DNA of 64,000 nt from Halobacterium sp. CBA1132. GTDB lineage: Archaea; Halobacteriota; Halobacteria; Halobacteriales; Halobacteriaceae. Each line of letters begins with the position of its first letter. Positions within the stretch are counted from its first letter, which is position 1. The stretch covers positions 2,523,454 to 2,587,453 of the forward strand of contig NZ_BCMZ01000001.1 in the NCBI RefSeq assembly GCF_001485535.1. Reading direction: 5' to 3'. The notes beneath the pieces are model-generated. The model did not search any database, was not told where the DNA came from, and saw nothing but the letters and a program-made list of their open reading frames with translations. The position numbers and the translations under genes are program-made. This document shows positions 16,701 through 25,484 of this stretch, in pieces.

Positions 16701-17330
16701 ATGACCCCCAGCGAGTTCCTCGACGCCGTCCGCGACGACAACGAGACCGCGCTCTCCCGACTCGGCTCCTCGAAGTCCCTGTACGCCGCTACCGGCGGCG
16801 AGATGGACGCCGGCCCCGTCCTCGAAGCCGCCGCCGACGCCGAGTACGTCGCCGCGCAGACGTTCCACGCGTGGGCCGACAGCGAGGACCACGACGCCGC
16901 CCGCGACGCCTTCGAGACCACTGCCAGCGAGGAGGACGACCACACCGACGCCGTCCTCGCCGAACTCGACGACTACCAGCCCGACGACGACGCCACCGGC
17001 ATGCAGGCGTATCTCCGCGGCCTCGACGGTACCGTCGAGCGCGCCGGCGCCCTCCTCGGCCGTATTCTCGCGACGGAGAAGTCCAAAGAACAGCTCACGG
17101 GCTTCTTCGTCGGGCAGGCCGACCCCCAGACTGCCAGCGTCTTCCGCGGCCTCAAGGGCGACCTCGACGACCAGCGCGAGCGCGCGCTCGACCTCCTCGA
17201 AACCGTCTGCGAGGACGACGCCGACTGGGACGCCGCGAAGGACGCCGCCGACGGCGCCATTCAGGCAGCCTACGACGAGTACACCGAACAGCTCGAATCC
17301 ATGGGCGTCAACCCCAAGCCCGTCTGCTGA
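16701..17330 (+). CDS. Rubrerythrin-family ferritin-like protein
   Basis: A 209-residue, all-helical, acidic protein. Repeated helices carry Glu and His suited to a di-iron or heme site: EAAADAEYVAAQTFHAWAD at about 44-62 and the E-E-D-D-H of SEEDDHTDAVL. This pattern matches haloarchaeal proteins annotated as rubrerythrin family, but the C-terminal rubredoxin Cys4 site of classic rubrerythrin is missing. A role in peroxide or iron handling is an inference. It is a single gene with a separate promoter region before leuS. Confidence 0.65.
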   Translation: MTPSEFLDAVRDDNETALSRLGSSKSLYAATGGEMDAGPVLEAAADAEYVAAQTFHAWADSEDHDAARDAFETTASEEDDHTDAVLAELDDYQPDDDATGMQAYLRGLDGTVERAGALLGRILATEKSKEQLTGFFVGQADPQTASVFRGLKGDLDDQRERALDLLETVCEDDADWDAAKDAADGAIQAAYDEYTEQLESMGVNPKPVC

Positions 17331-17449
17331 CGCGCGCTGTCGGTTCGCAAACGCCGACACTCCACTACATTTCCCTTCTCGCCGCCGCTCGCGTCGGTGC
17401 CCGGATGGAAAGGTATAGGGCGCCGACCCGCCGAAACACGCACAAGCAG

Positions 17450-20110
17450 ATGAGCGAAGAGAGTTACGACCACGAGGCCGTCGAGGCCCGCTGGCAGGCG
17501 GCTTGGGACGACGCGGACGTGTACCGCACGCCCGACGACGCCGAGGACCCGACGTACGTCCTCGGAATGTACCCCTACCCGTCGGGGAAGCTCCACATGG
17601 GGCACGTGCGCAACTACACCATCACGGACGCGTACGCCCGGTTCCGCCGGATGCGCGGCGACGACGTCCTCCACCCGATGGGGTGGGACGCGTTCGGCCT
17701 GCCCGCGGAGAACGCGGCCAAAGAGCGCGACACCAACCCCCGCGACTGGACGCTGGACTGCATCGACACGATGCGGGACCAGATGGAGTCGATGGGCTTC
17801 GGCTACGACTGGGAGCGCGAAATCACCACGTGTACGCCCGAGTACTACCAGTGGAACCAGTGGCTGTTCCGACGCTTCCACGAGGAGGGTCTCGTCGACC
17901 GCCGGGACGCGGACGTGAACTGGTGTCCGTCCTGCGAGACGGTGCTCGCCGACGAGCAAGTCGAGGGCGAGGCGGAACTGTGCTGGCGCTGTGACACGCC
18001 CGTCGAGCAGCGCGAACTCTCCCAGTGGTTCCTCGAAATCACGCAGTACGCCGACGAACTCGTCGACGGCATCGACGAACTCGGCGGCTGGCCGGACTCC
18101 GTCCGGCAGATGCAGCGCAACTGGATCGGCCGCCAGCACGGCACTCGGCTCACCTTCGAAATCGAGGGGCGCGGCGAGGTGGAGGCGTTCACGACGCGCG
18201 CGGACACCGTCTACGGCGCGACGTTCTTCGCGCTGGCACCCGACCACCCCATCAGCGAGGCGCTCGTCGAAGACGACGACGACATCCGCGAGTTCGTCGA
18301 GCAGGAGGCCGACCCGGACGGCGACGAACCGAACGGCGTCCGCACCGGCCTCACCGCGACCAACCCCGTGACCGGCGCGGAGATTCCCGTGTTCGTCGCG
18401 GACTTCGTGCTCTCGGACGTCGGCACGGGCGCGCTGATGGGCGTCCCCGGCCACGACGACCGCGACCACATCTTCGCCGAGAAGATGGGCGTCCCCATCG
18501 AACCCGTCGTCGCGCCCGAGCCCGACGACTGGGACGGCGAGACGGCGCCGGACGCGCCCGACGTACAGGAGTCGGCGTTCACCGAGGACGGCGTGGTCGT
18601 CAACTCCGGCGACTACTCGGGGCTGGACAGCGAGACCGCCCGCGAGCGCGTCACCGAAGACCACGCTGCCGCCGAGTTCGCGAAACAGTACCGCCTCCGC
18701 GACTGGGGCATCTCTCGGCAGCGCTACTGGGGGACGCCGATTCCGGTCGTCCACTGCGACGACTGCGGCCCCGTCCTGGTGCCCGAGGACGACTTGCCCG
18801 TGGAACTGCCGGAGTTCGTGAACACCACCGGCAACCCGCTGGACGCCGCCGACGAGTGGAAGCAGACCACCTGTCCCGAGTGTGGCGGCGACGCCACCCG
18901 CGAGACGGACACGATGGACACGTTCGTCGACTCCTCGTGGTACTTCCTGCGCTACGTCTCCCCCGGCTTCGAGGACGCGCCGTTCGACCTCGAACGCGCG
19001 AACGACTGGATGCCCGTCGACCAGTACGTCGGCGGCATCGAGCACGCCGTGATGCACCTGCTGTACTCGCGGTTCTTCACGAAGGTGCTGGCCGACGAGG
19101 AGGACCTCGAACACCGCGAACCGTTCACGAACCTGCTCGCGCAGGGAATGGTCCAACTGGAGGGCGAGAAGATGTCCAAGTCGAAGGGCAACGTCGTCTC
19201 CCCGCAGGACATCGTCGACGAGTACGGCGCCGACACCGCGCGCCTGTTCATGATGCAGGCCGCCCAGCCCGAACGCGACTTCGACTGGAGCGAGGAGGGC
19301 GTCCGCTCGACGAACCGCTTCCTCGCCCGCGTCAAGGAACTCGTAGAGTCGTACGATAGCGAGGCTGGCGATGGCCCCGCCGACGGCGTCGCGCAGTACG
19401 TCGCCGCTGAAACCGACGCCGCCGTCGCCGTCGCCACGCCCGAGTACGACGACCTCGCGTTCAACGTCGCGCTCCGCGAGGCTCAAGAACTCGTGGGGAC
19501 GCTGCGCCAGTACCGCGACTACGCCGACGCCGTCCACGCGGAGACGTTCGAGCGCGGCCTGAACGTCGCCGTCCGCCTGCTCGCGCCCGTCACCCCGCAC
19601 CTCGCGGAGGAACTGTTCGAGGAACTCGGCGGCGACGGCTTCGCCGCGGAGACCGAGTGGCCCGAGACCGACGTCGACCGCGACGCCGCGGAGACCCGGC
19701 GCAGTCTCGTGGAGAACACCCGCGAGGACGTCCGTCAGATTATCGAGGTGGCGGGCATCGAGAACCCCGAGCGCATCGACGTCGTCGTCACGCCCGAGTG
19801 GAAGTACGACGCCCTCGGCATCGCCGTCGAGAGCGACGCCGACAACCTCATCTCCGAGTTGATGCAGGAGTCCCACATTCGCGAGCAGGGCGACGACGCC
19901 GCCGACTACGGCCAAGAACTGCAGGCCGAGCGGGAGGCGCTGTCGCTGACGCTCGCGCCCGACGAGGAGTACGACGCGCTGTCCGCGGCCGCGTGGCTCG
20001 TCGAGCGCGAGTTCGACGCACCCGTCCGCGTCGTCCACGCCAGCGACGCCGACGACGGCGTCGCGGCGAAGGCCGAACCCGGCCGCCCCGCCATCGACAT
20101 CGAGGAGTAA
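17450..20110 (+). CDS. leuS: Leucyl-tRNA synthetase
   Basis: 886 residues from the ATG at 17450 (MSEESYDHEAVEARW). The class I HIGH motif is HMGH at 49-52 within PYPSGKLHMGHVRNY. The zinc-binding Cys pairs CPSCE/CWRC and CPECGG follow, the editing CP1 domain contains TRADTVYGATFFAL, and KMSKS is at 574-578. The layout is the bacterial-type LeuRS common in haloarchaea. It charges tRNA-Leu and edits wrong amino acids. A TATA-like ggtatagg at about 17413-17420 places the transcript start just before the ATG, so the longer frame upstream is not used. Confidence 0.97.
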   Translation: MSEESYDHEAVEARWQAAWDDADVYRTPDDAEDPTYVLGMYPYPSGKLHMGHVRNYTITDAYARFRRMRGDDVLHPMGWDAFGLPAENAAKERDTNPRDWTLDCIDTMRDQMESMGFGYDWEREITTCTPEYYQWNQWLFRRFHEEGLVDRRDADVNWCPSCETVLADEQVEGEAELCWRCDTPVEQRELSQWFLEITQYADELVDGIDELGGWPDSVRQMQRNWIGRQHGTRLTFEIEGRGEVEAFTTRADTVYGATFFALAPDHPISEALVEDDDDIREFVEQEADPDGDEPNGVRTGLTATNPVTGAEIPVFVADFVLSDVGTGALMGVPGHDDRDHIFAEKMGVPIEPVVAPEPDDWDGETAPDAPDVQESAFTEDGVVVNSGDYSGLDSETARERVTEDHAAAEFAKQYRLRDWGISRQRYWGTPIPVVHCDDCGPVLVPEDDLPVELPEFVNTTGNPLDAADEWKQTTCPECGGDATRETDTMDTFVDSSWYFLRYVSPGFEDAPFDLERANDWMPVDQYVGGIEHAVMHLLYSRFFTKVLADEEDLEHREPFTNLLAQGMVQLEGEKMSKSKGNVVSPQDIVDEYGADTARLFMMQAAQPERDFDWSEEGVRSTNRFLARVKELVESYDSEAGDGPADGVAQYVAAETDAAVAVATPEYDDLAFNVALREAQELVGTLRQYRDYADAVHAETFERGLNVAVRLLAPVTPHLAEELFEELGGDGFAAETEWPETDVDRDAAETRRSLVENTREDVRQIIEVAGIENPERIDVVVTPEWKYDALGIAVESDADNLISELMQESHIREQGDDAADYGQELQAEREALSLTLAPDEEYDALSAAAWLVEREFDAPVRVVHASDADDGVAAKAEPGRPAIDIEE

Positions 20111-20235
20111 CCGCGCTCCGCTTGCTCACGGCTCCCTGCGGTCGCCGTTCACTAACGCGGTTCTCGCTCACTGCGTTCGCTCTGAACCGCGCTTCGCTCG
20201 AACGCCGGTAGCGCCGCGGAAAACGAGCCTGCCAG

Positions 20236-20634
20236 CTACTCGATGTCGACGCGCGTGGACTCCTCGCTGGCGTGGGACTTCGGCAGTTCGACCGTCAGCA
20301 CGCCGTTCTCGAAGCCCGCGGTCGCGCCCGATTCGTCGACCTCCTCGGGGAGCGTGACACTCCGGGAGAGCGAGCGCTTGCTGCGCTCCCGGCGCACGTA
20401 GTTGTCGTCGTCGACGGCGCTCTCATCCTCGTGGCGCGCGTCGATGCGAAGCGTCCGTTCGTGAACCTCCACGTCGATGTCGTCCTTCTCGTAGCCCGGG
20501 AGGTCAGCCGTCACGACGAACGCCTCCTCGTCGTCCCGAACGTCGACCGCGAGGCCGCCGGCAGCGCGCTCGCGCGCGTCGTTCATTTTGTCCAGCAGTC
20601 GCTCCAGTTCGTCGAAGGGGCTGTTTCGGTCCAT
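20236..20634 (-). CDS. Hsp20/alpha-crystallin small heat-shock protein
   Basis: 132 residues. The alpha-crystallin domain covers about 27-125, with VTADLPGYEKDDIDVEVHERTL as its start and the conserved FENGVLTVELPK near the end (the A-x-x-x-n-GvL signature). It forms oligomers that hold unfolded proteins. Upstream on the minus strand, acttttt before the ATG suggests a promoter. The gap between leuS and this gene (20111-20235) is a low-complexity repeat shared with 29441-29746. Confidence 0.92.
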   Translation of the reverse strand: MDRNSPFDELERLLDKMNDARERAAGGLAVDVRDDEEAFVVTADLPGYEKDDIDVEVHERTLRIDARHEDESAVDDDNYVRRERSKRSLSRSVTLPEEVDESGATAGFENGVLTVELPKSHASEESTRVDIE

Positions 20635-20743
20635 GTTCGACGAATCGCCGCGACTCCTAGAAAAAGTTCCGGCCGGCAGGTCAGAATCCGAGGACGAACC
20701 GAGTTACCGCTGCAAGCGTCCGCGACCGCTGGAAAAAGTGGGT

Positions 20744-21550
20744 TTAGACGACGTGCTCGACGTCGTAGGAGCCGAGGCGACGCACCCATCCTTTCTCGGC
20801 GATGGCTTCGATGTCGTCGAGCGCTCGCTGGGTGCGTTGTTCGTAGAGGCCGGCGTCGACATCGATGTGGAAGAGGTAGTCGCCGAGGCGTTCGCCGCTG
20901 GGGCGGGATTCGACGCGGGAGAGGTTGATGTCGCGGTCCGCGAACGGTTCGAGGAGTTCCAACAGCAGTCCCGGGTAGTTGGCGTTGGGGTAGACGACGA
21001 ACGAGGATTTGCCGCCGGCGTCCGAGCGCTCGCTGGGCGGCGCGATGACGAAGAAGCGCGTGGCGTTGCTGGTCTGGTCTTGGATGTCGCCGGCGACGAC
21101 CTGCAGGTCGCCGTCCGCGTTGTCGGGGTGGGCGATGCCGGCGACGCTGGCGTCCTCGCGCGCGATTTCGACGCTGCGCGCGGTGGACGCGACGGGTTCG
21201 CGGTCGGCGTTCGGGTAGTTCTCGTCGAGGTAGGTACGGCACTGCGCGAGCGCCTGCGAGTGGCTCGCGACGGTGTCGAACTGGTCGCTCTGCGCGATGA
21301 GCGCGTGCCGGATCGGTGTGACGATTTCGCCGACGACGGCGAGGTCGACCTCCGAGAGGGCGTCGAGGGTCTCCGTGACCGAGCCCTCGATGCTGTTCTC
21401 GATGGGGACGACGCCGCGGTCGGCGTCGCCGTTCGCGACCGCGTCGGCGATGGCGCGAACGGACTCCACGAAGGAGATGCCGTCGTCGGTGACGGCGCTC
21501 GCCGCGCGGTGGGAGTACGTGCCGGTCGGACCGAGCGTGACCGTTTCCAT
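20744..21550 (-). CDS. pheA: Prephenate dehydratase
   Basis: 268 residues from ATG 21550 (METVTLGPTGTYSHRAA). The PDT domain runs to about 180, with the catalytic motif NATRFFVI (Thr-Arg-Phe). A C-terminal ACT domain follows, with SRVESRPS, the ESRP motif that binds phenylalanine for feedback inhibition. It makes phenylpyruvate from prephenate. It lies 57 bases after the lpdA stop on the same strand, so it may be read from the dehydrogenase operon or from its own promoter. Confidence 0.95.
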   Translation of the reverse strand: METVTLGPTGTYSHRAASAVTDDGISFVESVRAIADAVANGDADRGVVPIENSIEGSVTETLDALSEVDLAVVGEIVTPIRHALIAQSDQFDTVASHSQALAQCRTYLDENYPNADREPVASTARSVEIAREDASVAGIAHPDNADGDLQVVAGDIQDQTSNATRFFVIAPPSERSDAGGKSSFVVYPNANYPGLLLELLEPFADRDINLSRVESRPSGERLGDYLFHIDVDAGLYEQRTQRALDDIEAIAEKGWVRRLGSYDVEHVV

Positions 21551-21607
21551 GCGCTCGTGTACGCGACGGAGACGGGAAAAGACCACCGGGGCGCCAGTGC
21601 GCGCCGG

Positions 21608-23032
21608 CTACCGGTTCAGCGTGTGGATGGCGTGGCCGAGCGCGTGCTCGGCGGCCTCCATCGTCGCCTCCGACAGCGTCGGGTGCGTGTGGATGGTCGA
21701 GGCGACGTCTTCGAGCGTGGCGCCCATCTCGATGGCGAGGCCGAGTTCCGCGACGAGTTCGCTGGCTTCCGGCCCGACGATTTGCGCGCCGAGCAGGAAC
21801 CCGGAGTCCTCGTCGGCGACGACGCGGACGAACCCGTCGTCGTTGCCCGTGGTCAGCGACCGGCCGCTCGCGCGGAACGGGAACGTGCCGACCGCTGGCT
21901 CGAAGCCCTCCTCGCTGGCTTCCGCCTCGCTCATCCCGACCGTCGCGATTTCGGGGTCGGTGAACACCGCCGCGGGGACGGCCTGGTAGTCCAGCGCCGC
22001 GGGCTCGCCGGCCGCGACTTCCGCCGCGACGATTCCCTCCTTGCTGGCCTTGTGCGCGAGCATCGGCCCGGGCGCGACGTCACCGATGGCGAAGACGTTC
22101 TCGACGGCCGTGCGCGCCTGGTCGTCAGTCTCCAGTCGGCCGTCGTCGTTCGGTTCGAGGTCGATTGCGTCCAAGTTCAGCGTGTCCGTGACGGGTTCGC
22201 GCCCGACCGCCACGAGCACCTTCTCGGTGTCGAACTCCGTGAGTTCGCCGCTCTCGTCCTCGGCCGCGACGACGATGCCGTCGCCGGACTCCTCCCAGTG
22301 GTCGGCGGCGAGCCCGAACTCGAAGTCGATGCCGAGGGACTCGGCGCGCTGTTTCACGGGCTGGGTGAGGTCGTCGGGATAGCCCGCCAGCGCCTCGTCG
22401 AGCATCTCCACGACGGTGACGTCGACGCCGAGCTTCGCGAGCACGGTCGAAATCTCCATGCCGATGTAGCCCGCGCCGACGACCACGATGGAGTCCGGGA
22501 GTTCGTCCATCGCCAGCGCCTGCCGCGAGTCGAGGACGGGGTCGGCGTCGAACTCGAAGCCCGGCACCTTGATGGGGCGCGACCCGGTCGCGACGACGCA
22601 GTGCTCGTACTCGATGGTCTCCGAGCCCTGCCCGTCGCCGCTGTGGACAACGCGGAGCTTGTCGCTGCCCGCGAACTCCGCGCGCCCCTCCACGAGGTTG
22701 ACGCCGTTGGCCTTGCAGAGCTTCTCGACGCCGCCGGTGAGCTGGTCGACGACGCCGTCCTTCCACTCGACCATCTCCCCGAAGTCCACGTCGGGGTCGG
22801 CGTAGACGCCCATCTCCTCGGCGTTGCCCGCGTCGTGGGCGACGTCTGTCGCCGTAATCATCGCCTTCGAGGGGATGCAGCCGTAGTTCAGGCAGGTGCC
22901 GCCGTAGGCGTCCATCTCGACGAGCGTCGCGTCGAGGCCGAGCTGTGCGGCGCGAATCGCCGCGACGTAGCCGCCCGGCCCGCCGCCGACGACCGCCACG
23001 TCCGTTCCAGTGGATACGTCTCCAACAACCAT
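21608..23032 (-). CDS. lpdA: Dihydrolipoyl dehydrogenase (E3)
   Basis: A 474-residue flavoprotein. The FAD-binding GGGPGGYVAA is at about 16-25, the redox-active disulfide is Cys47 and Cys52 in GGTCLNYGCIPSK, the NAD-binding motif is VVVGAGYIGME, and the C-terminal HTHPTLSE carries the catalytic His-Glu pair. It reoxidises dihydrolipoamide on E2. The start overlaps the E2 stop by one base (TAATG). It is the fourth gene of the complex operon. The E3 and E2 sequences are full length. Confidence 0.96.
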   Translation of the reverse strand: MVVGDVSTGTDVAVVGGGPGGYVAAIRAAQLGLDATLVEMDAYGGTCLNYGCIPSKAMITATDVAHDAGNAEEMGVYADPDVDFGEMVEWKDGVVDQLTGGVEKLCKANGVNLVEGRAEFAGSDKLRVVHSGDGQGSETIEYEHCVVATGSRPIKVPGFEFDADPVLDSRQALAMDELPDSIVVVGAGYIGMEISTVLAKLGVDVTVVEMLDEALAGYPDDLTQPVKQRAESLGIDFEFGLAADHWEESGDGIVVAAEDESGELTEFDTEKVLVAVGREPVTDTLNLDAIDLEPNDDGRLETDDQARTAVENVFAIGDVAPGPMLAHKASKEGIVAAEVAAGEPAALDYQAVPAAVFTDPEIATVGMSEAEASEEGFEPAVGTFPFRASGRSLTTGNDDGFVRVVADEDSGFLLGAQIVGPEASELVAELGLAIEMGATLEDVASTIHTHPTLSEATMEAAEHALGHAIHTLNR

Positions 23033-24504
23033 TATTCGAGTAGCAGTAGTTCGGGGTCAGTCAACCGCTCCATCACGTAGTTCGTGAACCGCGCGGCCTC
23101 CGCGCCGTCGATGACGCGGTGGTCGATGGACAGCGACAGCGGCAGCGTCTGCGCCGCCCGCACCTCGCCGTCCTCGGCGACCGGCCGCTCGTCGATGCCG
23201 CCCAGCCCGAGAATCGCGGTCTCGGGGTAGTTGATGATGGGCGTCGCGTACTCGCCGCCGACCGCGCCGAAGTTCGTGATGGTGAACGTCCCGCCCTGCA
23301 TCTCCTCGCGGGAAATCGAGCGGTCGCGGGCCTTCGCCGCGAGCTCGTTCACCTCCTCGGCGATTTCGAGGATGGACTTCTGGTCGACGTGCTTCACGAC
23401 GGGGACCATCAGGCCGTGGTCGGTCGCCACCGCGATGCCGACGTTGTAGTCCTGCTTGAGCGCGATTTCCCCGGCCTCCTCGCGGAGTTCCGAGTTCAGA
23501 ATCGGGTACTCCTCGAGGCCGGCGACGACCGCCTTCAGCACGAACGGGAGGTACGTGAGCTTCACGTCCTGCTCGGCGGCGCGCTCCTTGAGTTTCGCGC
23601 GCGTCGCCACGAGGTCGTCGATGACCGCGGTGTCGTGGTGCGTGACGTGGGGCGCGGTGTACTTCGACTCGGCCATCTGCTCGCCGATGCTGCGGCGGAC
23701 GCCGCGGTACGGCTGCGTCGTCTCGCCGCCCTCGACGAACTCGCGGTCGGGCGCGCTCGCCGTGGCGCCGCCCTGGGCCGCGTCGCCGCCCTCGGCGTAC
23801 GCTTGGACCGCTTCGGCGGTGACGAACGCCTCGCCGTCGCGCTCCTCGCTGGCGGGCACGTCGTCGATGTCAACGCCGAGTTCCTTCGCGAGGCCGCGCG
23901 TCGCGGGCGCCGCCAGCGTCTTCTCTCGGCCCGCCGGCTCCTGCCCGCCTGCGCCGCCCTCAGTGTAGTCGGCGGCCTGCTCGCCGACCGGCTCCACGGC
24001 CGAGCGCACCTCGTCCGGCGGCTCATCCTGTGGCTCGGTCGCGTGGCCTTCCGCCGCCGCGCGCACGTCGCCCTCGGTCACGCGACCCGACGGCCCCGTG
24101 CCCTCCACGGAATCGAGGTCGACGTCGAGTTCGCGCGCGAGTCGACGCACGCTCGGCGGCGCGAACGTCCTCGTCGACGCCTTCTCTGTCGCGGACTTCG
24201 ACGCCGACTCGGGCTCCTCGGTGGCCTCCTCGCCCGCCGACTCGTCCGCCGCTTCGGCGGCTTCGCCCTCCACGTCGAAGGTGACGATGACGTCCCCGAC
24301 GGGCACCACGTCGCCCGCCTCGAAGTGGAGTCTGCGGACGGTGCCGTTCACCGGAGCGGGGACCTCCACGACCGCCTTGTCGGTCTCCACCTCGGCGACC
24401 GGCTGGTCCTCGGAGACGGTGTCGCCCTCCTCGACCAGCCAACTGACGATTTCGCCCTCCGCTACGCCCTCGCCGACGTCCGGTAGCTTGAACTCTCGTG
24501 CCAT
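23032..24504 (-). CDS. Dihydrolipoamide acyltransferase (E2) with two subunit-binding segments
   Basis: 490 residues from ATG 24504 (MAREFKLPDVGEGVAEGE). A lipoyl domain covers 1-78 with the lipoylated Lys43 in ETDKAVVEV. A peripheral-subunit-binding domain is at about 115-150 (PPSVRRLAREL...GTGPSGRV). A second similar segment at about 198-236 (APATRGLAKELGVDIDDV) lacks the glycine loop and looks degenerate. The catalytic domain runs from about 265 to the end, with the active-site DHRVIDG. It transfers acyl groups to CoA. The haloarchaeal substrate (branched-chain or other 2-oxoacids) is not settled by sequence. Confidence 0.93.
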   Translation of the reverse strand: MAREFKLPDVGEGVAEGEIVSWLVEEGDTVSEDQPVAEVETDKAVVEVPAPVNGTVRRLHFEAGDVVPVGDVIVTFDVEGEAAEAADESAGEEATEEPESASKSATEKASTRTFAPPSVRRLARELDVDLDSVEGTGPSGRVTEGDVRAAAEGHATEPQDEPPDEVRSAVEPVGEQAADYTEGGAGGQEPAGREKTLAAPATRGLAKELGVDIDDVPASEERDGEAFVTAEAVQAYAEGGDAAQGGATASAPDREFVEGGETTQPYRGVRRSIGEQMAESKYTAPHVTHHDTAVIDDLVATRAKLKERAAEQDVKLTYLPFVLKAVVAGLEEYPILNSELREEAGEIALKQDYNVGIAVATDHGLMVPVVKHVDQKSILEIAEEVNELAAKARDRSISREEMQGGTFTITNFGAVGGEYATPIINYPETAILGLGGIDERPVAEDGEVRAAQTLPLSLSIDHRVIDGAEAARFTNYVMERLTDPELLLLE

Positions 24505-24505
24505 C

Positions 24506-25483
24506 TCAGAACTCCACGGCTTCTCGGATGCCGTCCTCGATGCGTGCGGGCTCCGGCAAGTAGTAGTCTTCGAGCGCGGCCAGCGGGAACGGCACGTCGA
24601 ACCCCGTGACGCGCTGAATCGGTGCCTCCTGGTGGAGCAGCGCCTCCTCCTGGAGCGTCGCCGTAATCTCGGCGCCGACGCCCGCGGTCCGCGGCGCCTC
24701 GTGGACGATGGCCGCACGCCCCGTCTTCTCGAAGGACTCGACGATGGTCTCCTCGTCGAGCGGACTCAGCGTCCGGAGGTCGATTACCTCCACGTCCACG
24801 TCGTCCGCCATGTTCTCTGCGGCTTCCAGCGTCGGCCGGGTCATCGCGCCCCACGTGAACACGGAGACGTCGCTGCCCTCGCGGCGCACCGCGGCCTCCC
24901 CGAGTTCGACCTCGTAGGGGCCGTCGGGCACCTCCTCGCGGAACGCGCGGTAGATTTTCTTCGGCTCGAGGAAGATGACCGGGTCCGGGTCCCGAATCGC
25001 CGCAATCAGCATCCCCTTCGCGTCGTGGGGCGTGCTCGGAATCGCGACCTTCAGCCCGGCCTCGTGGACGTAGAACGCCTCCTTGGACTCGGAGTGGTGT
25101 TCGGGCGCGCGGATGCCGCCGCCGAACGGCGCTCGCAACACCATCGGGCACGTGAACCGGCCCCGCGAGCGCGTCCGCAGCCGAGCCATGTGGCTCACGA
25201 TCTGGTCGAACCCGGGGTACATGAACCCCGAGAACTGGATTTCGGGCACCGGCTTCAGGCCGTACGCGGCCATCCCGATGGCGGTGCCGACGATGCCGGA
25301 CTCCGCCAGCGGCGTGTCGATGACGCGCTCGTCGCCGAACTCGTCGTAGAGTCCCTCGGTCGCGCGGAACACGCCGCCGTTCTTCCCGACGTCCTCGCCC
25401 ATCACGAGCACGTCGTCGTCTTCGGCCATCTCGTCGCGGAGGCCGTCCCGTACCGCCTGCACTAGCGTCAAGTTCTCTCCCAT
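24506..25483 (-). CDS. 2-oxoacid dehydrogenase E1 beta subunit
   Basis: 325 residues from ATG 25483 (MGENLTLVQAVRDGLRDEM). A longer frame upstream overlaps the E1 alpha gene and is rejected. The transketolase pyrimidine-binding domain includes VMGEDVGKNGGVFRAT, and the C-terminal transketolase domain includes DLRTLSPLDEETI. With E1 alpha it forms the ThDP-dependent decarboxylase that feeds the lipoyl arm of E2. It lies one base after E1 alpha and one base before E2, within one operon. Confidence 0.95.
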   Translation of the reverse strand: MGENLTLVQAVRDGLRDEMAEDDDVLVMGEDVGKNGGVFRATEGLYDEFGDERVIDTPLAESGIVGTAIGMAAYGLKPVPEIQFSGFMYPGFDQIVSHMARLRTRSRGRFTCPMVLRAPFGGGIRAPEHHSESKEAFYVHEAGLKVAIPSTPHDAKGMLIAAIRDPDPVIFLEPKKIYRAFREEVPDGPYEVELGEAAVRREGSDVSVFTWGAMTRPTLEAAENMADDVDVEVIDLRTLSPLDEETIVESFEKTGRAAIVHEAPRTAGVGAEITATLQEEALLHQEAPIQRVTGFDVPFPLAALEDYYLPEPARIEDGIREAVEF

Positions 25484-25484
25484 G

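Noticed and set aside
17270..20038. A very long minus-strand open frame (over 900 codons) opposite leuS
   Set aside because: leuS is certain from its motifs. In GC-rich haloarchaeal DNA the antisense frame stays open because third positions are nearly all G or C. The antisense product has no domain and is Arg/Val/Asp-rich.
20588..23080. A plus-strand frame of about 830 codons across pheA and lpdA
   Set aside because: It crosses two well-supported minus-strand genes and the gap between them. Its translation is a compositional shadow with no motif.
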